A DNA stretch of 64,000 bases from Paraburkholderia solisilvae (GTDB lineage: Bacteria; Pseudomonadota; Gammaproteobacteria; Burkholderiales; Burkholderiaceae). The notes beneath the pieces are model-generated. The model was given only the letters and a program-made list of their open reading frames with translations. It searched no databases and had not been told where the DNA came from. The translations under genes were made by a program, and so were the position numbers. Shown one piece after another: positions 34,136 to 43,375 of this stretch (position 1 is its first letter; each line of letters starts with the position of its first letter). Where the stretch lies: the NCBI RefSeq assembly GCF_902859875.1, contig NZ_CADIKF010000002.1, positions 237,948 through 301,947 of the forward strand, given 5' to 3'.

Positions 34136-35023
34136 CTAGCGTTCGAACTGCGCCTGAACAAACGCCCCCATCGACTCAAGCGATTGCTGCCCCGCATCGA
34201 GCTGCTGATAAAACAGGCTCCACGCGTGAATCATGTCGGGCCAGACATCGAGCACCACGCGCACGTCCGCCTGTGCCGCGCGGCGTGCGAGCCGCGTCGA
34301 ATCGTCGAGTAGCGTTTCCGCGGTGCCGACCTGGATCAGCATCGGCGGCAGGCCGTTCAGGTCCGCGTAGAGCGGCGACGCGAGCGGCGTGCGCGGGTCC
34401 GCGCCGCTCAGATAAGCGGCGGCCGCTTCGAGCAGATACGGTTTCTGGATCAACGGGTCCACGTCCGCTTTCGATTCGATCGATTCGCCGGTCATGCCCA
34501 GATCGGTCCACGGCGAACTCAACCATGCGCAGGCGGGAAGCGCGACGCCCATCTGGCGCAGCGACACGAGCATGGCCAGCACCAGTCCGCCGCCCGCGCT
34601 TTCGCCGGCGAGAACAATGCGCGAGGGCGCGTAGCCTTGCGTCAGCAGAAAACGATAGGCGGTGAGCGCATCTTCCAGCGCTGCGGGAAACGGGTGCTCC
34701 GGTGCGAGCCGGTAGGCGAGTGCAAGCGTGCGGACTCGCGCGACGCGCCCGATTTGCGCGACCATATGTCGATGCGTGGCAATGCTGCCGGAAATATAAG
34801 CGCCGCCATGCAGGAACAGCACCACGCGTGCCGGATCGGCGGTGGGGGTGATCGTCCATTCGGCCGGCACGCCGTCGGCGTCGACGGTTTCGATCTGAAC
34901 GTCGGGCGGAATCGTGTAGCGGCCGACCAGGTTCAGCAGGCGCGCGCGTCGCTCGGCGAGTCCAACCGGACGTGGCTGCGAGACCAGCATATCGCGAACG
35001 GCATTGATCTGCGGATTAGCCAT
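34136..35023 (-). CDS. HSL-type esterase/lipase (alpha/beta hydrolase fold 3)
   Basis: 295 residues from ATG 35023, preceded by CAGGAGAG. Hormone-sensitive-lipase motifs: VVLFLHGGAYISGS (HGGA oxyanion) and VLAGESAGGGLVLAML (nucleophile Ser in GESAGG). Later residues ADVDPLIQK and DMIHAW supply candidate Asp and His. Hydrolyses short-chain esters. It lies 62 bases downstream of a LysR gene on the same strand. Confidence 0.88.
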   Translation of the reverse strand: MANPQINAVRDMLVSQPRPVGLAERRARLLNLVGRYTIPPDVQIETVDADGVPAEWTITPTADPARVVLFLHGGAYISGSIATHRHMVAQIGRVARVRTLALAYRLAPEHPFPAALEDALTAYRFLLTQGYAPSRIVLAGESAGGGLVLAMLVSLRQMGVALPACAWLSSPWTDLGMTGESIESKADVDPLIQKPYLLEAAAAYLSGADPRTPLASPLYADLNGLPPMLIQVGTAETLLDDSTRLARRAAQADVRVVLDVWPDMIHAWSLFYQQLDAGQQSLESMGAFVQAQFER

Positions 35024-35085
35024 CTTCGCTCTCCTGACGGGCGCACGCCGGCAGTATGCCACGCTGCATGCATGGCGCGAGCCGC

Positions 35086-36000
35086 TCAGTCCGCGCCCGT
35101 CAGCGACACGATAAAGTCGAGAAATACGCGGGTTTTGGCGGGCACATGATGCCGCGACGGATGGTACGCATAGAGCGGAAAGCGTTCATCCGTCCAGTCC
35201 GGAAACAGATTGACGAGCCGGCCCTCGCGAATCAGCGGCTCGGCAACAAAGAGGAGCATCTGCGCAATGCCAAAGCCTCCGAGACATGCATCGAGCAATG
35301 CGCTCGGTTCGTTGACCGTGAGCCGGCCGTTGGTCGGCACGATCGTCTTTTTGCGCTTGCGGTGGAATTCCCACGCGTAGGGCTTGCCGGTTTCAGGGTT
35401 GCGAAACTCGAGGCATCGATGGGTGCTCTGACTCAACGCTTGCGGCTCCGCCGGGCGTCCGTGGCGTGCGATATACGCGGGCGCCGCGACGGTGACGACC
35501 GGCGTGTCCAGCAACTTTCGCGCGACCAGGCTCGAACTGCGCGGTTCGCCGAATCGCACGGCCAGATCGAAGCCGTCCGTGATCAGATCGCCCAGGTGGT
35601 CGCGTGCGATGAACTCGAGATCGAGGTCGGGGTGCGCTTCCATAAACGCATCGAGCTGCGGGCCCAGCACGATTCGCGACACGACAGGGTCGAGATTGAC
35701 GCGCAGCTTGCCTCTTACCGTGACCGCGCCGCCGGCCGCGGCGGCCGCGGCTTCTTCCATGCCGCGCAAGTGCGGCATCACCTGTTCGTAGAAGCGCCGG
35801 CCTTCCTCGGTGAGCGACACGGAGCGCGTCGTGCGATGAAAGAGCCGTATTTTCAGCCTCTTTTCGAGGCGGGCAATCGCGCGGCTCACGCCGGGCGGCG
35901 TCATCTCCAGCAGTTCGGAGGCCGCCGCGAACGTGCCGGTGTCGACGACGGCGGCAAATACGCCAATGCCGCTCGATAGATTCTCGCTGCTCGATCTCAT
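35086..36000 (-). CDS. LysR-family transcriptional regulator
   Basis: 304 residues. N-terminal HTH (VFAAVVDTGTFAAASELLEMTPPGVSRAIARLEKRL) and a C-terminal LysR substrate-binding domain typical of the CrgA/DsdC-like branch (RGKLRVNLDPVVSRIVLGP). It may regulate the downstream esterase; this is from adjacency only. Confidence 0.9.
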   Translation of the reverse strand: MRSSSENLSSGIGVFAAVVDTGTFAAASELLEMTPPGVSRAIARLEKRLKIRLFHRTTRSVSLTEEGRRFYEQVMPHLRGMEEAAAAAAGGAVTVRGKLRVNLDPVVSRIVLGPQLDAFMEAHPDLDLEFIARDHLGDLITDGFDLAVRFGEPRSSSLVARKLLDTPVVTVAAPAYIARHGRPAEPQALSQSTHRCLEFRNPETGKPYAWEFHRKRKKTIVPTNGRLTVNEPSALLDACLGGFGIAQMLLFVAEPLIREGRLVNLFPDWTDERFPLYAYHPSRHHVPAKTRVFLDFIVSLTGAD

Positions 36001-36071
36001 GTGCGCGGTGCTCCGGTCGGCTTGTGTGTCATCTGGCCAAGGATGCGGCCAAGGCTAACATGACGCGGGGC

Positions 36072-37295
36072 TTAGCCTCGCGCCTGCACGATCTCGTCGA
36101 GTGCGCTTCTGATCGACGCAATCAGTTCAGGCCATCCGGCCGGCCCCTGTCGAAACAGGTACATGTCCTTCGGATACCACGGCGATTGAGCGCCCGCGCG
36201 GCGCCAGCGCCAGTCCACGCCGGTCTTCGGCAACATCAGCCAGCATGCGACGCCCAGCGCGCCGGTCAGGTGAACGATCGCGGTGTCGACCGCGATAACG
36301 AGGTTCAGTTGGGCGATGATTGCCGCGGTGTCGGCGAAATCGCGGATGTCCTTGCCGAGACACACAACGTGTTCGCGCAAGCCGCTTGCTGCTACTTCGA
36401 GTTCAGCGTCGCCGGTTTGCAGGCTCACGAACGAAACGCCGTCGATCGATAACAACGGTGCGAGTTCGGCGAAGTGCGGCAACGAGCGTGCGGCATCGTT
36501 GTTGTGCCCGGGGTTGCCCTTCCAGACGAGACCGACACGCAGCTTTCCTTCGGGAAGCCGCGCTTTCCATTGTTCCATCCGTTGCGCGTATACGCCGAGA
36601 TACGGAATGCGCGCGGGAATCGATTGGATGGTTGTGCCGAAAAGACGCGGCAGGCTCATCAGCGATTCCCAATAGTCGTGCACACGCAATTCGCGCGGAT
36701 CGGTCACGACGGAATCGATGCCTTCCACCGTTCGCAGCAACGCGCCGAGTTCCGGTTTGCAGGCAACCGTCAATTGCGTTGCGCCTAAGGCTTTCAACAG
36801 CGGCGCATAGCGGACAAACTGGATCGTGTCGCCATAGCCCTGTTCCGGCATTAACAGCACCGACTTGCCGTTCAACGGCTCGCCGGCCCATTTGGGGAAG
36901 GGCAGTGTGCCGTGCTCCTGAAACAGCGGGCCGCGTGCTTCATATAGCGGCCAGGCCTCCGCATAACGGCCGTCGGCGAGCAGTAGCAGCGCGAGATTGA
37001 AGCGGGCTTCGTGCAGCTCGGGATTGAATTCGATGGCTTTACGATAGGCCGCTGCCGCTTCGTCGAAGCGGCCGAGCGTGTCTAGCGTATCGGCGAGATT
37101 GGCGTGAATCTCGCCGCAGTCGGCCCAATATTGCAGTGCGATCCGGTAGTGCTGTTCGGCTTCGTGAAGCTGACCGGCGCGACGCAGGTCGTTGGCTGTG
37201 TCGTTATGCGTGACCGCTTTGTCCTGGTCGCTTTCGGACGGTTGACGGTTGCGAGTCGGGGTGCGCAGGGCGATGCGGAAAAGTTGGGTGATCAT
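36072..37295 (-). CDS. TPR protein with glycosyltransferase-family-9-like domain
   Basis: 407 residues from ATG 37295; a TTG at 37334 would add 13. Two to three TPR units occupy ~30-130 (AGQLHEAEQHYRIALQYWADC; LGRFDEAAAAYRKAIEFNP). The second half resembles heptosyltransferase/GT9 folds (LLMPEQGYGDTIQFVRYAPLLKAL; LRVGLVWKGNPGHNNDAARS; LVIAVDTAIVHLTGALGVACWLMLP). Likely involved in protein or surface glycosylation; no LPS genes are adjacent. Confidence 0.82.
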   Translation of the reverse strand: MITQLFRIALRTPTRNRQPSESDQDKAVTHNDTANDLRRAGQLHEAEQHYRIALQYWADCGEIHANLADTLDTLGRFDEAAAAYRKAIEFNPELHEARFNLALLLLADGRYAEAWPLYEARGPLFQEHGTLPFPKWAGEPLNGKSVLLMPEQGYGDTIQFVRYAPLLKALGATQLTVACKPELGALLRTVEGIDSVVTDPRELRVHDYWESLMSLPRLFGTTIQSIPARIPYLGVYAQRMEQWKARLPEGKLRVGLVWKGNPGHNNDAARSLPHFAELAPLLSIDGVSFVSLQTGDAELEVAASGLREHVVCLGKDIRDFADTAAIIAQLNLVIAVDTAIVHLTGALGVACWLMLPKTGVDWRWRRAGAQSPWYPKDMYLFRQGPAGWPELIASIRSALDEIVQARG

Positions 37296-37477
37296 GTCGG
37301 GCCGCGTTGTCAGCGCTGCCGACGCATTCGGCAAGCTGGGGTCGATGCCGCTTGCAGGCGGTGGTCAACGGCCGTTTATTAAACCACACCGCGCGCAGCG
37401 CCAGACATGGCGTCGAAAGTTTGCTGCTGGCCGGCTTCGGCGGCCATCCGGTATCCTTCGATTATTCATTCCGTTCC

Positions 37478-38308
37478 ATGCTGACCGCTATGCCACAAGC
37501 CGTTCCTCCCGACCTTTCCGACGACGCGGGACGTGGCAAGTCGCTGGCAAGACGTTACCCGCGCGGAACACGGATCGACCCGCATGCGCATGCCTGGGCC
37601 CAGGTGCTTTATGCGGTCAACGGCGTGATGTGGGTCGAGGTCGGGCAGGAAGCGCTCGTCGTACCGCCGCAGCGCGCGGTCTGGCTGCCTCCGCAGACGC
37701 TGCATTCGATCCGGATGATGAGCGCGGTCGAAATGCGCAATGTGTACCTGCGGGGAGCCGACGTGCAACACCTGAGCCGATCGGCCGAGGTGTTCGAGGT
37801 GAACGGTCTGCTGCGTGAACTGATCACGACGCTTGCGGAGCGTGAGGCCGAGCGCGACCAGCACTACCTCGACATCGGGTATCAGCTCGTCGCGCTGGAG
37901 CTTGCGCATGCGGCGCGCTATTCGCTGCGTATTCCGCTGCCCGATGCGTCGGATCGGCGGCTCGATGCGCTTTGCCGCGCGGTCATCGAGAATCCGTCCG
38001 TCGACATCAGCTTTGAGCAGCATGCCGAAACGGTGGGCGCGAGTGTCAGGACGCTCGCGCGGCTCTTTTCGCGCGCGCTTGGGCTTGGCTTTGCCGAATG
38101 GCGGCGCCAGATTCAACTGGCGATCGCGTTGTCCCGGCTCGCGGAAGGACAGTCGGTCGGTGCGGTTGCGCATGCGCTCGGCTATCGTCTGAGCAGCTTC
38201 AGCGATATGTTCCGCCGCGAACTCGGCGTGCCGCCAAGCGAATTCGCCGGGCATGAAACGCTTGCCGGCGCGGCCGGCGGAACCGCCGAACTCGAACCCG
38301 AACCCTAA
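37478..38308 (+). CDS. AraC-family regulator with cupin sensor domain
   Basis: 276 residues from ATG 37478 (ATG 37490 also possible). N-terminal cupin (RIDPHAHAWAQVLYAVNGVMWV; VVPPQRAVWLPPQTLH). C-terminal double HTH: SFEQHAETVGASVRTLARLF and AVAHALGYRLSSFSDMFRRELGVPPSEF. It diverges from the TPR gene; an MDR oxidoreductase follows 129 bases downstream on the same strand. Confidence 0.9.
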   Translation: MLTAMPQAVPPDLSDDAGRGKSLARRYPRGTRIDPHAHAWAQVLYAVNGVMWVEVGQEALVVPPQRAVWLPPQTLHSIRMMSAVEMRNVYLRGADVQHLSRSAEVFEVNGLLRELITTLAEREAERDQHYLDIGYQLVALELAHAARYSLRIPLPDASDRRLDALCRAVIENPSVDISFEQHAETVGASVRTLARLFSRALGLGFAEWRRQIQLAIALSRLAEGQSVGAVAHALGYRLSSFSDMFRRELGVPPSEFAGHETLAGAAGGTAELEPEP

Positions 38309-38437
38309 GCACCGGGCCGCTTGTCAGAAACTCGAAACTTCTTGTCCTGATGAGCCGCGATCTCCACCCTAAACTTTCTCCTGTAGCTGCTCGCAACCCA
38401 ATGCACATGCAGCGTCCACTGATCAAGGAGCAAGGTT

Positions 38438-39400
38438 ATGAAGGCCGTTCAATTCAAATCGTTTGGTGAACCGGACGTGCTGGAATACGTCGAGCTCGAC
38501 ACGCCGCATGCCGATGCTGCGAACGCGGTCGTGCGTGTGAAGGCCGCGTCAGTCAACCCGAGCGATGTCAAGAATGTGTCCGGGCATTTTTCGCATACCG
38601 TGCCGCCTCGCGTGCCGGGCCGCGATTTTAGCGGCGTGGTGGTCGACGGTCCGGCGCAATGGATAGGCGCGGAAGTGTGGGGCACCGGCGGCGATATCGG
38701 TTTTACGCGTGACGGCACGCATGCGGAATTCATTCGGGTTCCCGTTGCGTCGCTTGTGCGTAAGCCGGCGAATCTGAGCCACGAACAGGCCGCATCCATC
38801 GGTGTGAATTTCATCGTCGCGTGGCTCGGCACGGTCGAATACGCGAAGCTCGCCGCGGGCGAGACCGTCGCGGTAGTCGGCGCGTCGGGCGGGGTGGGCG
38901 GCGCGGTCACGCAAATCGCGAAGGCGCGCGGGGCTCGCGTGATTGCGGTGGATCGCCACGAGCCGGATCCGACGTCGCCCGCGGGCCGTCTGATTGACGG
39001 CTACGTGCAGATCGGCGACGACACCGCCGCGCGCGTCAAGGCGCTGACGGATGGTGGCGCTGACGTGGTGTTCGATGCGGTGGGCGGCGTCGCATTCGAG
39101 CTTGCGCTCGGTCTGGCGAAACGGCGTGGACGGCTCGTCGAAATCAGTGCGACCGGCAAGCGGCGCGTTGAATTCGATCTGATCGATTTCTATCACAACG
39201 AGACGCAACTGTTCGGCGCGGATAGCGCGAAACTGGGCGTCGCGGAATCGGCGCCGATGCTGCAAGCGCTGGTCGACGGTTTCGAGCAACGGCGCTTCGA
39301 GCCGCCGGTGATTGCGCAATCGTTCGCGCTGGCCGATGCGAAGCTGGCGTACGCAGCCGTTGCCGCCGGAACGCGCGGACGCGTGGTTCTGCAGATGTAA
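38438..39400 (+). CDS. MDR-family NADPH:quinone-type oxidoreductase
   Basis: 320 residues with a good RBS (AAGGAGCAAGGTT). GroES-like N-terminal domain (VRVKAASVNPSDVKNVSGHF; VPGRDFSGVVV), then the nucleotide-binding fold (GETVAVVGASGGVGGAVTQIA). No zinc-ligand pattern, so of the zeta-crystallin/quinone-reductase type. It may be controlled by the AraC gene upstream; a XapX gene follows after 38 bases. Confidence 0.9.
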   Translation: MKAVQFKSFGEPDVLEYVELDTPHADAANAVVRVKAASVNPSDVKNVSGHFSHTVPPRVPGRDFSGVVVDGPAQWIGAEVWGTGGDIGFTRDGTHAEFIRVPVASLVRKPANLSHEQAASIGVNFIVAWLGTVEYAKLAAGETVAVVGASGGVGGAVTQIAKARGARVIAVDRHEPDPTSPAGRLIDGYVQIGDDTAARVKALTDGGADVVFDAVGGVAFELALGLAKRRGRLVEISATGKRRVEFDLIDFYHNETQLFGADSAKLGVAESAPMLQALVDGFEQRRFEPPVIAQSFALADAKLAYAAVAAGTRGRVVLQM

Positions 39401-39438
39401 GCGGGCGATGGCTCTTCCCACACCCGTTGGAGCACGAC

Positions 39439-39615
39439 ATGAAAGCCTATATCGTTTCGCTCGCCGTCGGCGTACTGGTCGGATTGATTTACAGCGCGAT
39501 CAACGTCAAGTCGCCGGCGCCACCGACAATCGCGCTGGTGGGTTTGCTCGGCATGCTGGCGGGTGAACACGTGATTCCGTTCGCCCGGCAACTGATGACG
39601 TACTTCGCGGGCTGA
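39439..39615 (+). CDS. XapX-domain small membrane protein
   Basis: 58 residues from ATG 39439 (GGAGCACGAC upstream). Two hydrophobic spans (MKAYIVSLAVGVLVGLIYSA; TIALVGLLGMLAGEHVIP) joined by the conserved SPAPPTIALVGLLGMLAGE segment of the DUF1427/XapX family. Function unknown. Probably the tail of the MDR transcript. Confidence 0.85.
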   Translation: MKAYIVSLAVGVLVGLIYSAINVKSPAPPTIALVGLLGMLAGEHVIPFARQLMTYFAG

Positions 39616-39641
39616 GCGGCGTGCGGCGCCCTCCGGCTATC

Positions 39642-39668
39642 GGGAAGCCGGTTGTGTTTCGGCTTCCC
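39642..39668. terminator. Hairpin between convergent genes
   Basis: GGGAAGCCG and CGGCTTCCC form a perfect 9-bp stem around gttgtgttt. It has no proper T tract, so it is a candidate terminator for the XapX transcript (+) and the hydrolase (-) rather than a certain one. Confidence 0.5.
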
Positions 39669-39699
39669 GCCCCGCGCTCATGTTTGACAGCGTTGTGCG

Positions 39700-40530
39700 C
39701 TATGCGTGCGCTTTTGCGCCGACATGCTGGTCAAGCCACGCAAGCAGTTCGCGATTCACGAACGACGGGTTTTCAAGGCACGAAATATGGCCGGCATCAG
39801 GCACCAGCACGTGCCGGCAGCCAATGGTCTCGGCCATGTGGATTGCTTCCGCCGGCGGACGCGGAATGTCCAGCTCGCCGCACATCACGAGCGTGGTGGC
39901 CGGATCGAGCGCGGCAAGCTTCGCCGTCTCGTCGGCGCGGTTAAAGATGAGCCGGCCGAGCGGCACGATCGACTGTCTGAGCTGATCGGCCGAGAACGAC
40001 GCCAGCGCGCGTTTGAACGACACGATCAGCTCGCCGTCGGGCGGCGCGCCGCGGCGGAAAAACAATGGCGCAACCACGTCGATCATCGGTGCCGGCAACT
40101 GCCCGAGTGACTCGATCGTGTTGAACATCTGGGTGTATTGCGCGAGCGTCGCGGCAGGTTCCGTACCGCGGTCCGAGTCCATGATGACAAGCGCCTTGAC
40201 GCGCTTCGGTTCTCGCAACGCAAGTTCGGATCCCCACATCCCGCCGACCGACAGGCCGATCACCGCGCACGCTTCGATCTTGAGCGCGTCCAGGAGCTCG
40301 CTGGCTTGTGCGGCGAGATCGCCGAAGTGACGGGTGGCGGCGGGCATCGGCCCGGATTGGCCGTGGCCCCACAGGTCCGGCACGATGACCTGATACCGCT
40401 GTGTCAGCGCTTCGATTTGCGGCTGCCACATGGCCGAATCCCACAAATAACTGTGTCCGAGCAGCACCGGAAACCCGCTGCCGTGGACCTGATAGTGCAA
40501 CTGCTGCCCTGCGATGTGAATGAATGGCAT
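39700..40530 (-). CDS. Alpha/beta hydrolase
   Basis: 276 residues. LLGHSYLWDSAMW oxyanion region, VPDLWGHGQSGP, nucleophile Ser in AVIGLSVGGMWGSEL, Asp in MCGELDIPRP and His in VPDAGHISCLENP. Resembles 3-oxoadipate enol-lactonase-like hydrolases; the substrate is unknown and no ring-cleavage genes are nearby. Confidence 0.85.
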   Translation of the reverse strand: MPFIHIAGQQLHYQVHGSGFPVLLGHSYLWDSAMWQPQIEALTQRYQVIVPDLWGHGQSGPMPAATRHFGDLAAQASELLDALKIEACAVIGLSVGGMWGSELALREPKRVKALVIMDSDRGTEPAATLAQYTQMFNTIESLGQLPAPMIDVVAPLFFRRGAPPDGELIVSFKRALASFSADQLRQSIVPLGRLIFNRADETAKLAALDPATTLVMCGELDIPRPPAEAIHMAETIGCRHVLVPDAGHISCLENPSFVNRELLAWLDQHVGAKAHA

Positions 40531-40575
40531 GCTGATAGGCGCGCGCTTGCGCGAAATGAAAATACGGAGGTGTCA

Positions 40576-40615
40576 CCGCTTGATGCCGCTTGATCCGGCT
40601 TTATCCCGCTTGATC
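40576..40615. repeat. Four 10-base tandem units just upstream of the hydrolase
   Basis: Units starting at 40576, 40586, 40596 and 40606 read CCGCTTGATG, CCGCTTGATC, CGGCTTTATC, CCGCTTGATC. They lie within ~85 bases of the start at 40530, in the probable leader or promoter. The rest of the 594-base gap 40531-41124 shows no gene or clear site. Confidence 0.65.
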
Positions 40616-41124
40616 CGCAGGTCGCTTTGAACGGTGTGGTTCGGTGGGCGGAACCCGGTCTGCGTCTGGCAAAGCAAAGAAGCGCTTCGATTTGCAAGCA
40701 TACAATAGAAGACGATTTTGCTTTCGGAAGCCGACAGCACGCAGTCGCACAGCGCGCGGTTGACGCCGCAAGGGGCGTCAGGATTGGACACTTCACACAA
40801 GGCGGATCCGGCCGATATCCGATGCGATGCACGGTTGGCGCCGCCATGTGCGCGATACTTGAAACGCGCGATCAAACCGCGTGTTAAAGCTTTCAACGAA
40901 GCTGGCAATAGACATTCGATAACGAATTCTATGCGCTGCGTTCAACAGGGCATACGCAGAATGCATTAGACCGCGCGCATTTTGACCTGTAGATTGCCGC
41001 TGTGCCGCGCGTCGTGCGAGGCGCTCGGCAACGGGTATCAAGAGACTTGGCCTGCGCACATCGCGGCAGTGATTTCTCGACAATACTTCGCTAATCATTC
41101 CGCAGTGCTTGAAGCATAAAAGAA

Positions 41125-42108
41125 ATGAAAGTCTGGTTTCGAAGTTGGCTGTTTTCCGTGGCAGTGGTGGTTTCGCCGGTTGCACATGCTGATAACGTGG
41201 TCGTTCTCGACTCGGGCGAAGCCCGATTGAATCTGATCGATGAAAATAGCCGCAAGGTGGTCGAGACATTGCCCGCGGGCAAGGAACCCCATCACCTGAT
41301 GATCACGCCCGATGGCAAAACGTTGATCGTCGCAAACTCCATTTCCGACAACCTGATGTTTCTGGACCCCGTGTCGGGTCATGTAAAAGGCTGGCTGCAG
41401 GACATCGAAGATCCATACCAGCTTGGCTTCTCACCTGATAGTCGCTGGTTCGTGACCAACGCCCTGAGACTCGACCGGGTGGACATCTATCATTACGACG
41501 GGCAGCACTTCACATTGGCTGGGCGTATCCCGCTTGAAAAAATGCCAAGCCACATGACGTTCTCGACGGATAACCGCACGGTATTCGTCACGCTGCAGGA
41601 ATCGGGAGAAGTGGCCGCCATCGATCTCCCCACTCAGACAGTCAAATGGAAACTCCATGTGGGTGAAGATCCAGCCGGACTCTGGATGACTCCGGGGGAC
41701 CGCTATCTGCTCATCGGTATGACTGGCGAAGACGATGTCGCCGTAGTGGACTGGCGCAACCCGCGCGTGGTCAAGAAGATTCATACCGGCCGGGGCGCAC
41801 ATAACTTTCGGAATCTCGACGACGGCCGTCATGTGGCGGTGACCAACCGGGTCGACAGCACCATCAGCCTGATCGACTACACGACGCTGACGAATGATGG
41901 CGATATCACGCACCTGATGCCGGGTCCCGACGACATGGAGCTTTCGCATGACAAGCGCTTTCTGTGGGTGACGTTCCGATTCTCGAGGCATGTCGGAATT
42001 ATCGACCTGACACAGCGCAAGCTTGTCGACACCATCGCTGTCGGACGATCGCCGCATGGGATTTTCATGGCCGACCGGGCGCCTGTGTACGCGCCGAACC
42101 CTGATTAG
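41125..42108 (+). CDS. Periplasmic YncE-like beta-propeller protein
   Basis: 327 residues with a signal peptide (WLFSVAVVVSPVAHA). Repeated YVTN-type blades: LVVLDSGEARLNLIDENSRKV-like start, HHLMITPDGKTLIVANSISDN, HMTFSTDNRTVFVTLQESGEV, DPAGLWMTPGDRYLLIGM and SRHVGIIDLTQRKLVDTIAVG. Such propellers act as binding or scaffold proteins. The fatty-acid-hydroxylase gene starts 47 bases after the stop, so co-transcription is likely. Confidence 0.85.
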   Translation: MKVWFRSWLFSVAVVVSPVAHADNVVVLDSGEARLNLIDENSRKVVETLPAGKEPHHLMITPDGKTLIVANSISDNLMFLDPVSGHVKGWLQDIEDPYQLGFSPDSRWFVTNALRLDRVDIYHYDGQHFTLAGRIPLEKMPSHMTFSTDNRTVFVTLQESGEVAAIDLPTQTVKWKLHVGEDPAGLWMTPGDRYLLIGMTGEDDVAVVDWRNPRVVKKIHTGRGAHNFRNLDDGRHVAVTNRVDSTISLIDYTTLTNDGDITHLMPGPDDMELSHDKRFLWVTFRFSRHVGIIDLTQRKLVDTIAVGRSPHGIFMADRAPVYAPNPD

Positions 42109-42154
42109 GCGATGTTCTGTTCAACCGCCTCATGTGTTGCTCACTGCCTGCGCA

Positions 42155-43165
42155 ATGGTTACTGAGATCCTTTCCCAGCTGGATGGACTGATCGCTTCGA
42201 TCCAGACCAACCTGTACGTTGACGTGGTTCAGCCCGTTCTCTTCCATACGCATCTGATGGACTATGACGAGGACATCTATGATGCGCTCTACTGGGTCAT
42301 CGTCGCTGTATTTGAAATCGTCGTCACCTATGCGGTCCTGCGTCCACTGGAAGCGCTAAGACCGATCGAGAGGTGGTCCGATCGAAAGTCCGTGCGAGCG
42401 GACGTCTGGTACACCTGGATAGCAAAACTCGGCATCGTGAACATGCTGTTTTTTGTTTTCCTTCAGCCGTTCTTCAATCATCTCGAGACGTGGATGCAGG
42501 TCCACAATGTCTGGAACGTCAACCTCGACGAGATGTGGCCGGGCGTGACCGATCAACCGGTTGTTTCGTTTCTCCTCTATCTCGTCGCGTTGGACTTTGC
42601 AGGGTACTGGTACCACCGTTGGCAACATCGCTTTGGTGTCTGGTGGGAATTGCATGCCGTCCATCACAGTCAGCGGCAGATGTCGCTCTGGAATGACGAT
42701 CGCAACCATTTTGTCGATGATGTCATCCAGGCCGCGTTCCTGGCAGCACTTGCGTTGCTGATCGGCGTGCAGCCCGGGCAATTCGTGGTGCTGGTCGCGA
42801 TCAGCAATGGCTTGCAGAGCGTTCAGCACGTCAATGCACGCCTTCGCTATGGCTGGATGCTGGAACGGTTGATTGTCAGTCCGACCTTTCATCGACGCCA
42901 TCATGCGATGGAGTATGGACACACCGGCACCGCGTATGGATGCAACTTTGGGGTGCTGCTCCCGTGGTGGGATATGCTGTTCAAAACCGCGTCCTGGGAC
43001 AGGAGCGTCGAGCCCACCGGAATTACCGATCAACTGGCCGGCGCCGCAGGACCGGGTCGCGCTTATGGAGAGGGTGTGTGGGCACAGCAATGGCTGGCGC
43101 TCGAGCGTATCTATGTTCGAGTTCGCCGCGCAGTGCGGCGCGCGCCCGCGACCGAAGCAGCATAA
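42155..43165 (+). CDS. Fatty acid hydroxylase / sterol desaturase superfamily membrane protein
   Basis: 336 residues from ATG 42155; earlier in-frame ATGs overlap the upstream gene. Several membrane spans and the di-iron histidine boxes: HRWQH (~173), HAVHHS (~187) and HRRHH (~265), with spacing typical of the family. Uses O2 to hydroxylate or desaturate a lipid substrate in the inner membrane. Linked to the YncE-like gene upstream. Confidence 0.88.
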   Translation: MVTEILSQLDGLIASIQTNLYVDVVQPVLFHTHLMDYDEDIYDALYWVIVAVFEIVVTYAVLRPLEALRPIERWSDRKSVRADVWYTWIAKLGIVNMLFFVFLQPFFNHLETWMQVHNVWNVNLDEMWPGVTDQPVVSFLLYLVALDFAGYWYHRWQHRFGVWWELHAVHHSQRQMSLWNDDRNHFVDDVIQAAFLAALALLIGVQPGQFVVLVAISNGLQSVQHVNARLRYGWMLERLIVSPTFHRRHHAMEYGHTGTAYGCNFGVLLPWWDMLFKTASWDRSVEPTGITDQLAGAAGPGRAYGEGVWAQQWLALERIYVRVRRAVRRAPATEAA

Positions 43166-43168
43166 GAA

Positions 43169-43282
43169 ATGACAATGGAGAAAATCCAGGCGCGATCGGC
43201 AGCGGCGGCACCTGCCATTCTGCAAGGCATCAAGCGCTACTTCGCGGCCAATCCGTCTCTAGCTCGCCGGTCCACGGTCTGA
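43169..43282 (+). CDS. 37-residue ORF, possibly a gene remnant
   Basis: ATG 43169 lies 4 bases after the hydroxylase stop. The product (start MTMEKIQARSAAAAPAILQG, then IKRYFAANPSLARRS) looks like a protein N-terminus and stops early at 43280-43282. It may be a coupled micropeptide or the start of a deleted gene; unrecognised. Confidence 0.3.
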   Translation: MTMEKIQARSAAAAPAILQGIKRYFAANPSLARRSTV

Positions 43283-43314
43283 ACGGCTCTGCCCGGCCCA
43301 CCATGCTTTGCACA

Positions 43315-43345
43315 TTCCACCACGCGCGCGCGCGCGTGGTGGGAA
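43315..43345. repeat. (CG)7 tract in a near-perfect palindrome
   Basis: CCACCA and TGGTGG flank seven CG dinucleotides (43323-43336). The whole block, 43315-43345, is nearly self-complementary and lies 31 bases before the stop of the convergent minus-strand hydrolase. It could form a strong hairpin or Z-DNA; a terminator role is possible but no T tract follows. Confidence 0.6.
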
Positions 43346-43375
43346 CCCTATCCAACAGGGTCTCGTGCCTGACGA

